Below the pieces are notes generated by a model, which saw nothing but the letters and a program-made list of their open reading frames with translations, was not told where the DNA came from and did not search any database. A program made the position numbers and the translations under genes. Below are positions 11,014-21,485 of a DNA stretch of 64,000 nucleotides, piece after piece. Source of the stretch: Triatoma infestans. Taxonomy: Eukaryota > Arthropoda > Insecta > Hemiptera > Reduviidae. Every line of letters starts with the position of its first letter. Within the stretch, counting starts at the first letter, position 1. Where the stretch lies: the NCBI GenBank assembly GCA_011037195.1, contig JAAEAF010001107.1:124001-188000 (forward strand). Reading direction: 5' to 3'.

Positions 11014-11335
11014 TGTAACGGCAAGAGAGAGAGTCTTGGACTTGATGAGGAGAGAAATTGGTATTGATTGAGTAGACGAGATATGAAGACACTATTATAA
11101 TATAAGTTTACACTGACTGCACTGGACTGTAATGATTTTATAGAATAAAGGGTTAGAGTAGAGGTATGACACGATGCGATGTATGGTTGATTCTGATAGA
11201 TTGATTGATCCATGTCTAGATCTCTCGCTGACTTATATACAGGTTCTCCCCACTCCAGCCTGCTTAAGTGAGAGAGTACGAGAGAGAGTCTGCTTTCTCT
11301 CGGTCGGGCTTGGCTCTCTCTCTCTTGCCGTTACA
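11014..11335. mobile_element. LTR-like 322-bp element with 20-bp inverted ends
   Basis: The element begins TGTAACGGCAAGAGAGAGAG and ends with its exact complement, finishing in TTACA. It is flanked by CTAT at 11010-11013 and 11336-11339. TG...CA ends with a 4-bp duplication fit a solo LTR, but the 20-bp perfect terminal inverted repeat is unusually long for one. The interior is CT/AG-rich with a CTTATATACAGG stretch and an AATAAA. It could also be a short non-autonomous DNA transposon. Strand cannot be assigned. Confidence 0.7.
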
Positions 11336-11454
11336 CTATATTTATTTTTTATATTAAGGACAACTAAATCTCCAAGTTTGGAGACAATTTGTCAGAATTA
11401 GTATAACTGTAATTACTAATCGTGTGAATGTGTTACCGTACACTTAGTTTTTTA

Positions 11455-12395
11455 CTTAGTTTCTTACTCCTAGTAAAAGAAAGCATTGCAATCGTGTCAA
11501 ATTTTCGATATCGAGTTTTCACCAGAAATATCGGTTTTGAGGTCCCCTGAGTCCAAAAAAGTGGTATTTAGCAAATGGTCTGTGTGTATGTATGTAAACA
11601 GTATAGCTCTGAAACGAAAAACCGTAGAAAGTTGAATCTTGACATTCCGTTTAGGTATCACCATGGGATCTGAGACTACGTTATCTGTCGAAATTTGTCA
11701 ACCGAAAGTTCCCACTTCACTAGTTGGTTTTTTTACTTTATTGCGTTTTTCTCAAAAATGGCTCCGACGATTTTCTTCAAACTAATTATATCAACTACAT
11801 ATACAAGGAGCTACAACTTTTATTTGCAACATTTCTCTGGGAAAATTAATTTAAGGGCAGTCATAGGAGGGGTGGGGTTAGGTTTTTTGTCAAAGTGCTA
11901 TTTCAGTTTATTAGACAATTCTATCATCTAAATAATGTTAATAAGAATTAAATGTGTTATTGCAATTCCGAGTTTGAAACATATTGGATGACCGGAAGTG
12001 TATTTACTTCACCACTTTACTAAATAGTTGTCGTGGCTTCTTCAAATGTTTCTACAAACTTCCGATATAAACTACACAAACAAAGATCTACAACTTTTAT
12101 TTTTAAACATTTCTCTGGGAAAATATTCATTTAAGGGTACTTTTAGGGGAAGGAATGAGGATATGTATACAATTCTATCATCCAAACAAAATTAATTAGA
12201 AATAAATATATGGCCAAAATTCCGACTTTCAAGAAAATTAGTAACCCGGAAGTGCACTTTTACTGAACAGCTTTTTTTTAGTTTTCGACGAATTTCATTG
12301 AATTTGGTACACAAACTATAAAATTTGCCAATTATAATTTTGAGAACTGGAGTAAGAGAAAGTTGTGTGAGTGTTTCACACCAGATTTTTTTTTT
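11455..12395 (+). repeat. Full-length DR copy, plus orientation
   Basis: This copy shows the whole architecture. The head at 11455-11600 carries TTTCGATATCGAG, TTTTCACCAGAAATA, GGTCCCCTGAGTCC and GTATGTATG. An intermediate block, CCATGGGATCTGAGAC, lies at 11662. Subunits have their cores at 11700 (AACCGAAAGT), 11992 (ACCGGAAGTG) and 12245 (ACCCGGAAGTGC). The tail is GGAGTAAGAGAAAGTTGTGT at 12350, then GTTTCACACCAGA and a T run. It has no coding capacity. Confidence 0.85.
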
Positions 12396-12594
12396 TTCAA
12401 CTATGGCAAGAAGTTTAACTAACTTCGAGCAAAGTAAATATCGGTTGGAGAAGAAGGGAATGAATGTCATAATGACCTAATAACGGAATCAAACTGTAGC
12501 TGATTCCAGCCGCCTTCTGTCTTAAATGGTCTAATGTTCTCTACCTATTTTTTTTTCATTTCTTTATCTGAACATGAAATCGATCGATCTGAAC
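12396..12594. other. Short unassigned spacer between DR copies
   Basis: Mixed sequence, including a T run, with no recognisable feature. Confidence 0.4.
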
Positions 12595-13545
12595 GATCAT
12601 GCGATCGTGCCAAGTTGTCGATATCAAGTTTTCACCGGATATACAAATTTTGAGGTCCCCTGGGACAGAAAAAATGGTTTTTAGTTTAATTGCTAGCAAT
12701 GAAACCTAGCAATAAAGTTTTGGTCAAAATCGGGGGTCAACCGGAAGTAACACATTACTGAATGGATTTTTTTAGTTTTTTTTTTTTTTTTTTTGCAATT
12801 TTCTCAGAACTTATAACATTTTTTCCGGCAAAATTAATTTAAGAGGGATTTTTTTGTGTGGAGGGGTGGGGTAATGCTTTTTTGACTAAGTGTTGTTTAC
12901 AAATTTATTATATCATTCTATCATATTAATTACAATGAAATGTGATGCCAAAATATTGAGTTTGAAGAAAATTGGTTCACCGGAAGTGTGCAACTTAACT
13001 GAACTGTTTTGTTTTTGTTTTTAGATGTTGCGACTTCCTTCATAAAAACACCAACGAATTCCATTTAACTTTGTTATATTAACCATATATGCAGGCACTT
13101 CTGTCTGAATTAGTTTGACAAGTAAATTCATTTATGGGACGTTTTGGGAGGAGGTGTAATGTTATGATTTCCAAAAAAAGTAGTTTATATTAAAATGAGA
13201 TGCTTGTACGGCAATGGCCAGAGGAGTTTTTTAAAGAAAAAAGAATTCTTCATTGCTCTACGTTTTTTTCGGGTACCATTGGTGCCCGAAACGTAGAGCA
13301 ATGAAGAATTCTTTTTCTTTAAAAACTCCTCTGACCATTGCCGTACAAACATCTCATTGTAATTTTAAGGCATGACGATTTGAATAGTTTTTTGTTAAAG
13401 TTTGGGGCTCTCCCATCCATGTATGCTGAAGACCAGTAAACATCTAGTAAGAATTATATGTTAGAACAGAATTAGTCAATTATAGATCTATGTAAATCTC
13501 AGTAAGAGAAAGTCTTGCAGCGTTACACATTAGATTTTTTCCATG
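12595..13545 (+). repeat. DR copy, plus orientation, with nested palindrome
   Basis: The head starts near 12600 (GCGATCGTGCCAAG, TTTTCACCGGATATA, GGTCCCCTGGGAC). Subunit cores lie at 12735 (AACCGGAAGTAAC) and 12977 (CACCGGAAGTGTGC). The tail is CTCAGTAAGAGAAAGTCTTG at 13499-13518. The palindrome at 13186 interrupts the last subunit. Confidence 0.8.
13186..13372. mobile_element. Near-perfect palindrome, arms about 90 bp
   Basis: The two arms are reverse complements almost to the centre near 13278, with only a few mismatches. Examples are GAGATGCTTGTACGGCAATG against its complement at 13333-13356, and AAGAATTCTTCATTGC against its complement at 13298-13312. The tip reads GGGTACCATTGGTGCCC. The plus strand of the right arm has GCCCGAAACGT, the same GAAAC-type motif seen in the foldback families. 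It sits inside DR. Confidence 0.85.
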
Positions 13546-14449
13546 AAAAACTGATTTTAAGGAATTCTGGGAGGCGCAAACACATGCATTATCTGACGGG
13601 GAGAATGTTAATGGAATTTAGTTAGCTATTTATTTAGCTATTGAAGGTGTCAGTCACATTTTAGATTTTTTTAAAAAAAATTTTCCTCTTGAAGAAGGAG
13701 CCAGTAATATGTTGAAGGCAGTACTTAAGTAAAGAAAAACTGTGTTTTAACAGAACTTATCGCTAAATAGTAATCAGCACTTTTTCCTAACTGCTAAGAA
13801 TGTGCACTTAAAACTGTTATGGTAAAATAGTCTTCAATAATTATTGATTAACTTTCTGACAAACAGGAACTATTACATATCTTATCATTGCTTTTTTTCT
13901 ATTAAATAGTTTTTAAATAGTGTAAAATATAGATAAGAAATTAATAATGTACCATTTCTTTTTTCTTCCTCTCTCTAGTAAAATATGTTTCTTTTTTAAA
14001 CATCGAGATCTGTTATTTATGGTTTCCAAGTGGAGATGTCTGTATTGTATCAAAATTATTTGTATATTTAACGATTGCCTAATTAGGTCCGATATATATA
14101 TATATACCAATTAATTTTTTGTTTGTTTGTTCAAATATCACGTGTTAAACTAAATTTCTATACTTCGTCAAAATGTTTTAAATTTGAAAATACTTACCGA
14201 TAAACAAAGCTAGTTATGATGATTTACAGTGGATTTATCTCAATGGAGACGGAAATACACTTTTTCCTATTGGCTCTTAACAGACTTTTGTCCGTTATAA
14301 TGGCAGTGGACTCGAGTATTTGGTATTTGAATATCGCATTGGTAATTGGAACTTCCCAAAAACACGAAACTGGTGAAAAAATTCACAATACCTTTCTTAT
14401 ACTGCAGTTTACACAGATTTAACTAATATATTTTCTTCAAACTAATACG
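13546..14449. other. AT-rich DNA, nothing recognised
   Basis: No repeat landmark is secure, although 14340-14450 has DR-like echoes. There is a short TA run near 14094. The frames here look like chance. Confidence 0.45.
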
Positions 14450-14460
14450 TTTTAGTAAAT

Positions 14461-14724
14461 CTTGTATTTTATCCGTCGTAGCATATTCATTTTGTTCCTT
14501 ACCGGTTTCCGGATTTTCATTCATCGTCAGAACAACGTATGACACATATAAAACCAACAAGTGTGGGTGTAACAGAAACATTAGTTGAAGTGAATTCTCT
14601 TCACAAACTTAGTGAATTTCCTCTGACGATGGATGAAAATCCGGAAACCGGTAAGGAACAAAATGAACATGCTACGACAGATAAAATACCAGATGTTATC
14701 CAGCATTGCGGACCCATTCACATG
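14461..14724. mobile_element. Foldback element FB1, copy 2, with hammerhead-like core
   Basis: The inverted arms begin with CTTGTATTTTATCCGTCGTA on the left and share TTCCTTACCGGTTTCCGG with the reverse complement of 14640-14660. Flanking 11-bp sequences TTTTAGTAAAT (14450-14460) and TTTTACTAAAT (14725-14735) look like a target duplication with one change. The right arm contains the best ribozyme-like fold in the window, annotated separately. It encodes no protein. Confidence 0.8.
14618..14658 (+). ncRNA. Predicted type I hammerhead ribozyme motif in FB1
   Basis: Read 5' to 3': TTCCT (14618-14622) pairs with AGGAA (14654-14658) as stem I. CTGACGA (14623-14629) is the first core box. TGGAT, loop GAAA and ATCCG make stem II with a closing U-G pair. 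GAAA (14644-14647) is the second core box. Stem III is the loopless ACC/GGU, and cleavage is expected after A14653. A stem III without a loop cannot form well in a monomer, and known animal hammerheads of this kind act as dimers. Most other FB copies carry an unpaired U between the first box and stem II, so activity is uncertain. Confidence 0.55.
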
Positions 14725-14739
14725 TTTTACTAAATGTTT

Positions 14740-15740
14740 GCTTATCTTTAATTCCATATCAACTGGAGAATCTAAACTTATTGAAATTACTTTTTTTTTT
14801 GAAGAAACTATACACTTTCGACTTCCCCACAAAACTTCATTAAATGATGAACATCAGACACGAAGATTTCGGGCAATATCCATCAACTGGAAATGCATCT
14901 TTACTGGATGTTTTATTCTTCAGTTTTTTTTTCTGATTTTCTCAAAAAACTGCTTCAACGATTTTCTTTAAACTTTGTGTACTATACTTTTATACTTACT
15001 TAGACTTTTATTTGAATACATTTTCCCGAGAAAATTGATTTTAGGGGGGGTCTAGCGGGACCAATAACGTTAAGCTTTCATGGTTTTACCATCTTCATAA
15101 TATTATACACACGTGATAAGCGTTGATAGAATTCCAAATTTGAAAAAAATCGGTTAATCGGAAGTTCGATTTTACAGAACACGTTTTTGAGTGTTTTTTG
15201 TGTGTAATTTCCACGGAAAACAATTACAGCAATTTTTCTTTAAACTTTGAATGCTTGCTGCATAGATAGTTAAACATATCACCTTTATTTGAAACCTTTT
15301 TTTGAAAAAAAAGAAGATTTTATAGGGGTCAGAGACATTTTCCGTGGTAGCCTACTTCATTTTGTGGTCATTGACCGGTTTCGGGTGTTCGCCCATCTTC
15401 AGGATGCGTTTGTCAGACAGGGTGATTACACAGAGTTGCACAGAGCAAATTCAGTTTATACACTCAGAAACCGGTCGATGACCACAAAATGAAGCAGGCT
15501 ACCACAAAAAATGTCTCTGATGCTTTCCAGTTCTGCGGAACCAACAACCACCACAACAACATTTTATAGGGGTATTGGAGAATCTGTCGGTTATATGGTC
15601 GCTCAGGTATAGTAATAAAACCCCCACTACCATTTTTATGGCCAGCAGAACTAAACATTCAAAGAAAATTTCTTGCTTAAAATTGTATTAATTAGAGTAA
15701 AGTCGTGTGAGTGATTTACACCAAATTTTTTTTCTTTTCC
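14740..15740 (+). repeat. DR repeat, plus orientation, with FB2 inside
   Basis: Landmarks include CCATCAACTGGAAATGCATC at 14880, TTTTCTTTAAACTTTGTGTA at 14961, AATCGGTTAATCGGAAGTTC at 15147 and ACAATTACAGCAATTTTTC at 15219. The tail AGAGTAAAGTCGTGTGAGTG, then ATTTACACCAAA, lies at 15694-15727. The FB2 element at 15330-15560 splits it. Confidence 0.7.
15330..15560. mobile_element. Foldback element FB2, copy 1, 231 bp
   Basis: The arms are inverted: GACATTTTCCGTGGTAGCCT with CATTTTGTGGTCAT on the left is complemented by ATGACCACAAAATG with GCAGGCTACCAC on the right, and the outermost right part reads TTCTGCGGAACCAAC. It is flanked by an exact 13-bp duplication, ATTTTATAGGGGT, at 15317-15329 and 15561-15573. 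On the minus strand the left arm contains CTGAAGA, a GGG/CCC hairpin and GAAACCGGTC, the same hammerhead-like string as FB1. Confidence 0.85.
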
Positions 15741-16494
15741 TTTATTGTTTGAACAAAAGTAGCCAATGGCTCTCCTACGTCACCATTCCATATTGGCAGG
15801 TTTTTTTTTTTGGAACTTTTATTCAACTTGTTGTTTATTGAAGGATCTAAAACTCTTGTTTAAGTGGTCCTCAGGTATAGTGTTTACTAAATTTTTCTTA
15901 CCATACCACACCATTTTAATCACTTTTATATCATCGATATCCTTACAAGATACTGTGGCCGATATTTCCATTTCTGTCTGCTAATTGAGCCTGATAAGCA
16001 AAATGGCAATTCTTACTAATAAAATAAATATTTAGATAAATAAAAGTAGAAACTTTCTCATTGAAAAAAAAAAATAAATAAATAAAAAAGAGAAAGATAA
16101 AACAGTTTCGGTAAAGATCATTAGGTAAGAAGTAGTGGGAGTCACAAAAAAAATAGGAAGATAAACTTCCGCGTGACTAGTACAAATCATTTAGGGTCAC
16201 GGACAGGTAGTTACTAAAAAATCTTTCCTTTTTTTATCTTTCTTATCTATGTGTTGTAAAGAGCACGCAGCTAAAACGTGGAAATCACAAAATATATATC
16301 TGAATATTAACTTATTTTTTTTTTCACATTTGTGTACATCTTGTACAACAAAATATACATTGTTAAGCAAATATAGATCGCAATTAAAATATAGGATTGG
16401 TATATCTTGTGATTTTTAGTCTAATTAATTTTTTTAAAGAATTCTTGACTTATTTTTGTTGTAGTCTATTTCTGCTCATTATTATTCCAAACGC
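15741..16494. other. AT-rich DNA, nothing recognised
   Basis: No gene or repeat boundary is recognised. There are A and T runs and short frames of biased composition. Confidence 0.45.
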
Positions 16495-16499
16495 TTTTT

Positions 16500-17400
16500 T
16501 TTGGGGGGGTGAAGAGACCTACACGGTTTGCCACTGGGGTGCCAAGGGTAAGCCTCTCGCCTACAGCACTCCCACCGAGTTAAAATCCCTAAGGATCCCT
16601 AGCGAGTAACTACCCAGGTTCCTAAAACTTCTCTGAATGGAGCATCGCAGTCCGTTAGAAGATGTATTGGAGTTTCCTCCATCTTCCCACAGAATCTGCC
16701 CTTGCTATCATTTTCCAAGCCCAGCTTCGTCAGGTGTCCCCTGAGTGTACAATGTCATGAAAGGAAACCCGTAAAAATATGGAGCTTACTTTTACTAAAG
16801 GCCGATACATGCTTCCGATCTCTTTTGGTTATAATTTCCCAAGTACATCTTTGCTTGCCTCAGTCCTGGGAGGCAGTGCCAGAGTTGAGACCTCATTACT
16901 TCCTCTTACTTCTTAAGTTGCTCTAAAAGAAGCTGGTACCCCACAAGAGGGATCGGACCCCAGAATTAGAGATGCAGCACCTTTCCTTGCCTAAGCCATC
17001 TCTCATTCCCTTCAATGCGAACATGCCCTGGCACCTAAAGAGAGTGACTTTGTTCTTCCTCATTGAGTTTGCCTGCGCATTCCCAAAGCAGTTTAGAGCT
17101 GATAACATAGGAGCCCAGTGTTCTAATGGCTGGCTAGCTAACAGAAAGGATTTACAATCCTACTTATCGTGGTTGAATAATTGAAATAACGTAAATGTCC
17201 GCCTGGAAAATGCTGGGAAATTTACCAGAAACACCCCCACCCAGTTCCCTCGAGGATCTTAGCCACATCTGTATACTACTTGATGGCATGTTTTCTGATA
17301 CCAGCCAGAGTGGATCCACTACTCTTTCTTGGTGCCCAGCTCCAAAGAAAAGTTCTTAACGAATTGCAAACGGTTGAATAAGTATAAACCATTTAATAGT
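16500..17400 (-). mobile_element. RNase H-bearing LINE, 3' part, minus strand
   Basis: Read on the minus strand, the order is a Y-T-D motif near 17270-17285 with ILEGTGWG after it (first RNase H strand), then VPGHVRIEGNE near 17030-17050. After that come QGKVLHL and FWGP-PLVGYQL, and finally the C-terminal region LPGLRQAK and an RNLGSYSLGILRDF end near 16570-16620. This is the RNase H and C-terminal zinc-knuckle-like region typical of I/R1/LOA-type LINEs of insects. Several stops and frameshifts make it a dead 5'-truncated copy. It is more GC-rich than its surroundings, as expected of a recent arrival. Confidence 0.8.
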
Positions 17401-18300
17401 TTCCCGAAGTTTAGACTTTAGTACGAAGCCTCTCCATGTTAAAGTGACAGTTAAACACTAAAAGTGGATCATTTTAAAAAATGAAAATAATCTAGTGTTA
17501 ATCATTTAGACGACTTTCTCTTACTGCGATTTACTTATTTATAATTGACTAATTCTATTCTAAGATATAATTCTTACTAGTCGTTTGGTTGTCTATAAGA
17601 TACATGAATAAGAGAAAACGGCTCCGATTTTCTTTAAACTTCGTATACTATTTATACGCACACACATACATATCACTTTTATTTGAAACATTTTCCTGGG
17701 AAAATTTATGTTTTGGGTGGTTTCTGCGGAAAATGTAGCGTTACGCTTTCCTCTACAACACCAATTCAGTATAATGTATGATATTAACACGTACACAATA
17801 TTAAATACATATTAGAAGCAGCGATAGAATTCCAAATTTGAAGAAAATCGATTCACCGGAAGTGTGCGACTTTATAGAATAGTTTTTTGAATTTTTTTGA
17901 ATTTCTTTGAAAACGGCTACAACATTATTTATTCTTTAAAATTTAAAATTGTACCTGCACAGATAGAAACGTATCACCTTTATTTAAAAAATTTTCCCTC
18001 ATAAGTATAGTCCTTACCATTTTTTTTTTATGGCCAACCCTACTAAAAATTATAAACGTTGCAAATTTAAAGAGATTCACAGTGCTAGTCGTGTTGTCAT
18101 GCAATTTTTCAAAACATACTGATTATAAGTGGAAATGCCGAAACCATTCGATGATTACAAAATGAAGCAGGCTATCATAGATAAAAGATCTCTGATATTT
18201 GAGACATACACCACTAAGAAATTGATCTATATTAGATTTAGTTGATAAGCTCGAACCTTTATTCAAACAATTTTTGCAGAATAACCTTTTTTTTTTTTTT
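17401..18300 (+). repeat. DR repeat, plus orientation, degraded
   Basis: Subunit landmarks are AAACGGCTCCGATTTTCTTT at 17616, TCACCGGAAGTGTGCGAC at 17853 and ATTTCTTTGAAAACGGCTAC at 17900. A minus-type fragment of FB2 lies at about 18135-18215. Confidence 0.6.
18135..18215. repeat. FB2 arm fragment
   Basis: ATGCCGAAACCATTCGATGA, then ACAAAATGAAGCAGGCTATC and a GATCTCTGATA motif, match the right arm of FB2 (15470-15525). Confidence 0.65.
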
Positions 18301-18719
18301 TTTACATTTTTTTTTTTTTTTCCTCATTATATAAAAATAATTTAGCGTTAACATTTTTTTTCAAAGAGAAATCAAGTCAACAATAACTGTTAAAATTAAT
18401 AATCTTAAAAGACTGCTAGAAATTAATTATATGGCGATATAAATCAAAGTTGATTTTAATTAATATTTTTTTTTTTGTAAATTTTTTTTAAGCCATATTT
18501 CAAATTTTAATTAACGCTGCTAAATATGCATAAAAATGTACACCTATAGGTTTTATGCACTAAAAACAACATGAAAGTATGATCAATTTTCTTTGATAAT
18601 TTATATTTTGCACATCAAAAGATATTGTTTAATCAATGATTAGATATAAGTATTATGCTTGCTTAAGCATAAATTATATTTTTAAAAAAAAACTTTGGAA
18701 AACTCTCCGGAAAAATAAC
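18301..18719. other. AT-rich DNA with long T runs
   Basis: Two T runs of 20 or so bases near 18285-18320 are followed by AT-rich sequence. No feature is recognised. Confidence 0.45.
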
Positions 18720-19430
18720 ATTTCTTTAAACAATGTTTACTTCCTCTTACTGCTAGAACAGGAAGTAAATTTTGTGAGTTGGTAAATATTTGTGGAATTT
18801 AGTTTGCATCCGAAAATACAACTTTTTTTGGGGTGCTCTAAATACGAAAAATGATTTCAGCAAATAGTTTATTTGTCTGTACGTGTATCACGCTTAAAGT
18901 TGATATAACGTTTAGATCCAATAGGAAAGTTCAGAAAGCTCAGAGGAAAGATCCTCAGAAAAATCCATCAAAAGGAAGGACGATGTTACTGAACTTTTCT
19001 TTTCTCCTACAGTTTCCGGGATTTTCTCAAAAAAGGTTTCGATTTCGCGTACCAACTAAACATTTCTAGATCTTACGGGGGTTCTGGGATGGTTTTTCCC
19101 GTGACGTCAATTTTCCTTTTAAAGTGCTATTTCAAAAAATACCTTAGCTCTATTAATTACTATATAGTTGTTGTGATGGTTGGTTCCGCAGAGCTGGAAA
19201 GCATCAGAGACATTTTCCGTGGTAGCCTGCTTCCACAAAGTAGGACGATGCAAGGAGAAGATGAACAAGGAGAGATAACCACAAAATGAAGCAGGCTACC
19301 ACGGAAAATGTCTCTAATTACTATATAGTATAGAGCACTCGAAACAAAAACAATCTGCTACATATCTGCAACTTTTCTAACAACTGTAGTGAGGTTATTG
19401 TCGGGTATCAATTATAACTCGTCCCGTGCA
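18720..19430 (+). repeat. DR repeat, plus orientation, with FB2 inside
   Basis: A head is seen at 18735-18870 (TACTTCCTCTTACTGCTAG, GGGGTGCTCTAA, ATGATTTCAGCAAATAG). One subunit runs to about 19153. The FB2 copy at 19169-19314 interrupts it. Similarity fades after about 19400. Confidence 0.55.
19169..19314. mobile_element. Foldback element FB2, copy 2, 146 bp
   Basis: The arms GCATCAGAGACATTTTCCGT and GGTAGCCTGCTTC on the left match the complement of GAAGCAGGCTACCACGGAAA on the right. The central hammerhead-like part is lost. The exact 15-bp target duplication TAATTACTATATAGT lies at 19154-19168 and 19315-19329. Confidence 0.85.
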
Positions 19431-19439
19431 TGCATTAAT

Positions 19440-19850
19440 CATCATTAAGCAATTTTGTGTCAGAGAAGTTATGCGATGGGCCAAAAGGGAATTGGAGAAG
19501 CATTGGAGAGAAACGAGGCTAAAAATTTATAAAGATGTAAGACAAGGAGATTTGAGTATGATACTTCTCTCCTGGAGTAGGATACAATAGACAGTAGGTG
19601 AAATGACTGGACACAGCTGGGTAGGCAATCGTTTACGCAAAATAGGTAGCACGTCTGGTCCTCCATGTCAGAATTTGATGGGGGGTAGGGAATCGGATTC
19701 GCCAAAACTAGGTTCCGCATATCTGGGAGGGCAACACTCTCAAGAGAATGTTCAGGAAAGTTGGAGTTCAGGGATATCTTAAGATATTGTAGTCAGGTAC
19801 GTAGACTTCTTAGGAGTAGATCACCCTCCCCATTGTTTTCTATCATTACT
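19440..19850 (-). repeat. Unnamed interspersed repeat (R2), minus orientation
   Basis: On the minus strand this contains CAATATCTTAAGATAT, GAGAGTGTTGCCCTCCCA and ATGCGGAACCTAGTTTT. The plus strand at 23155-23260 has the same blocks in the same order. It is less AT-rich than its flanks. An 83-codon minus-strand frame at 19469-19720 has no recognised domain. Confidence 0.55.
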
Positions 19851-20390
19851 TAGGTTCTATCATTATAATAATAACAAAGAAACAGAGGCGCTGCAAAGAC
19901 TTTAGAGAACTGATATAGAAATAGTGGTAGTGTAAGTAGAAATGGCAGATGTTGGTATTGGAAATGGTAGGTATTGGCATGGCAGATTTTGATCTCCTCC
20001 GCATGATGGTTAATTTGAATAGGTTGTGATACGTGAGATGCGTTATGTAACATGTGACGTACGGATGACGTAGCATTAGGGTGGGCGGATTGCCATATGA
20101 TTTTTTTTGCGGGTAAGATCGGGCAATCCATTACACTACAATTATTACAATTCTAACATGGTAACAATTTCTTCAAACATGGGATTTTCATTAGTAGAAA
20201 TTCAACCTTCATTTTACTTGTTGGCTGGTTAAACAGATTAACCTAAATTTGATTTAATTATAAAACAACAGATATCGCTTCCAACAAACCCGAACAACAC
20301 TCATGATTATATTATTGCCCAAACTGTAGAACATAAATGAATTGGATTTTTATAACCATCTTCCATCTAATTTTGAATTAATAACCTCCA
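19851..20390. other. Unassigned DNA
   Basis: Mixed-composition sequence with overlapping short minus-strand frames (19846-20131) of biased composition and no domain. Nothing is recognised. Confidence 0.4.
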
Positions 20391-20399
20391 TAAACCTGA

Positions 20400-20445
20400 T
20401 GATCGTTTTGTAAGAAACCAAAACCGGTCACAATAAAGAAAGTTT
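20400..20445 (+). other. Isolated CTGATGA ... AAACCGGTC motif
   Basis: CCTGATGATCG, a short spacer, GAAACC and AAAACCGGTCAC resemble the hammerhead-like string of FB1 and FB2, but without a clear stem II. It is probably an eroded relative. Confidence 0.35.
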
Positions 20446-20985
20446 AAATAGTGTGGCTCGACTATTTTAATAGTCCCCCCCAAAGTTGTGATGTGCTTAT
20501 AATGGTTCTCGTCTGTTGCTTTGGTTTATTAAGTTTTTAAAATTTAATTTGCTACATATATATATTTGTAAATTATAACTTCATTCATATTTTTATTTAC
20601 ATACTTGGGGTTTATATTTTTTTCCAAAAAAAAGGTGAGCTTGAGCCTTTTTAATTCCAAATCTTCTCCGTTAGGATATATAGCTTAGTAAAAAAAATAT
20701 CTTCAAAGCTGAGTAATAGAAGAGGGCGGAGCAAAGAATCCACTCTGAATTGTACAAGAAAACATGCCACAGTGGTTTTCGGCGGGTCGAAGGCTTCTGA
20801 GAGGACTAGATGTAGAGTTTGTAGGATCAGATGCTCCCAGATAATGGATATGTTTCCAGCATCTTCCTGGAGGAAATTGTATGCAATTCGAATATATGTC
20901 CAATTCGATAGTAATTAGGAGTTATAATCCTAACTGATAGTCATTAAAGCATTGAGCTCTTGAGTTATCAATTCGAAAAAGTTTT
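20446..20985. other. Unassigned DNA
   Basis: AT-rich to 20700, then about 200 bp of more balanced composition (20710-20900) that matches nothing else I can see in the window. No domain is visible in either strand. Confidence 0.4.
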
Positions 20986-21110
20986 TGTGGTTGGTTCCGC
21001 AGAGCGGGAAAGCATCAGAGATATTTTCCGTAATAGCCTGCTTTTTTTGTGTGGTCATCAACCGGTTTCGGGCGTTCGCTCATGATCAGGATGCGTTTGG
21101 CAAACAATGT
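20986..21110. mobile_element. Foldback element FB2, copy 3, one arm
   Basis: The left-arm landmarks are GTTGGTTCCGCAGAGCGGGA, GCATCAGAGATATTTTCCGT, then GTGGTCATCAACCGGTTTCG and TCAGGATGCGTTTG. The right arm is not found, so this is a truncated copy. Confidence 0.7.
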
Positions 21111-21289
21111 GATAACATAGATTTGCATAGAACAACCAAAGAAATGGGGAGGAAACCGAGACAGCATTGCTCAGGAGAAGCTCTCAGAACTGAGATAGGC
21201 TAACACACCCTTCTGGGCAGCTGCGACTTAAAAAAGATCTGGAGCCCTGCATTAATTTCGTATTATCTCGACTAAAACGGTTTCCTCTT

Positions 21290-21485
21290 TAAATCTGGAA
21301 TGCTGAGTGCCCAGATATAAAACCCATCACTTTTATTTGTTACGTTTCTCCAAAAAAAAAAAAAAAATTGATTATTAGATAGTTTTACGAAAATTGTGGC
21401 AGAAAATTTGACAATTTATATAAAATTGTATTAACAGGAGTAAAAGTAAGTTTTGTGGGTTTCACACTAGATTTTTTTTTTCTTT
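21290..21485 (+). repeat. DR fragment, plus orientation, tail
   Basis: Part of a subunit, then the tail GGAGTAAAAGTAAGTTTTGT, GGTTTCACACTAGA and a T run at 21436-21480. Confidence 0.65.
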
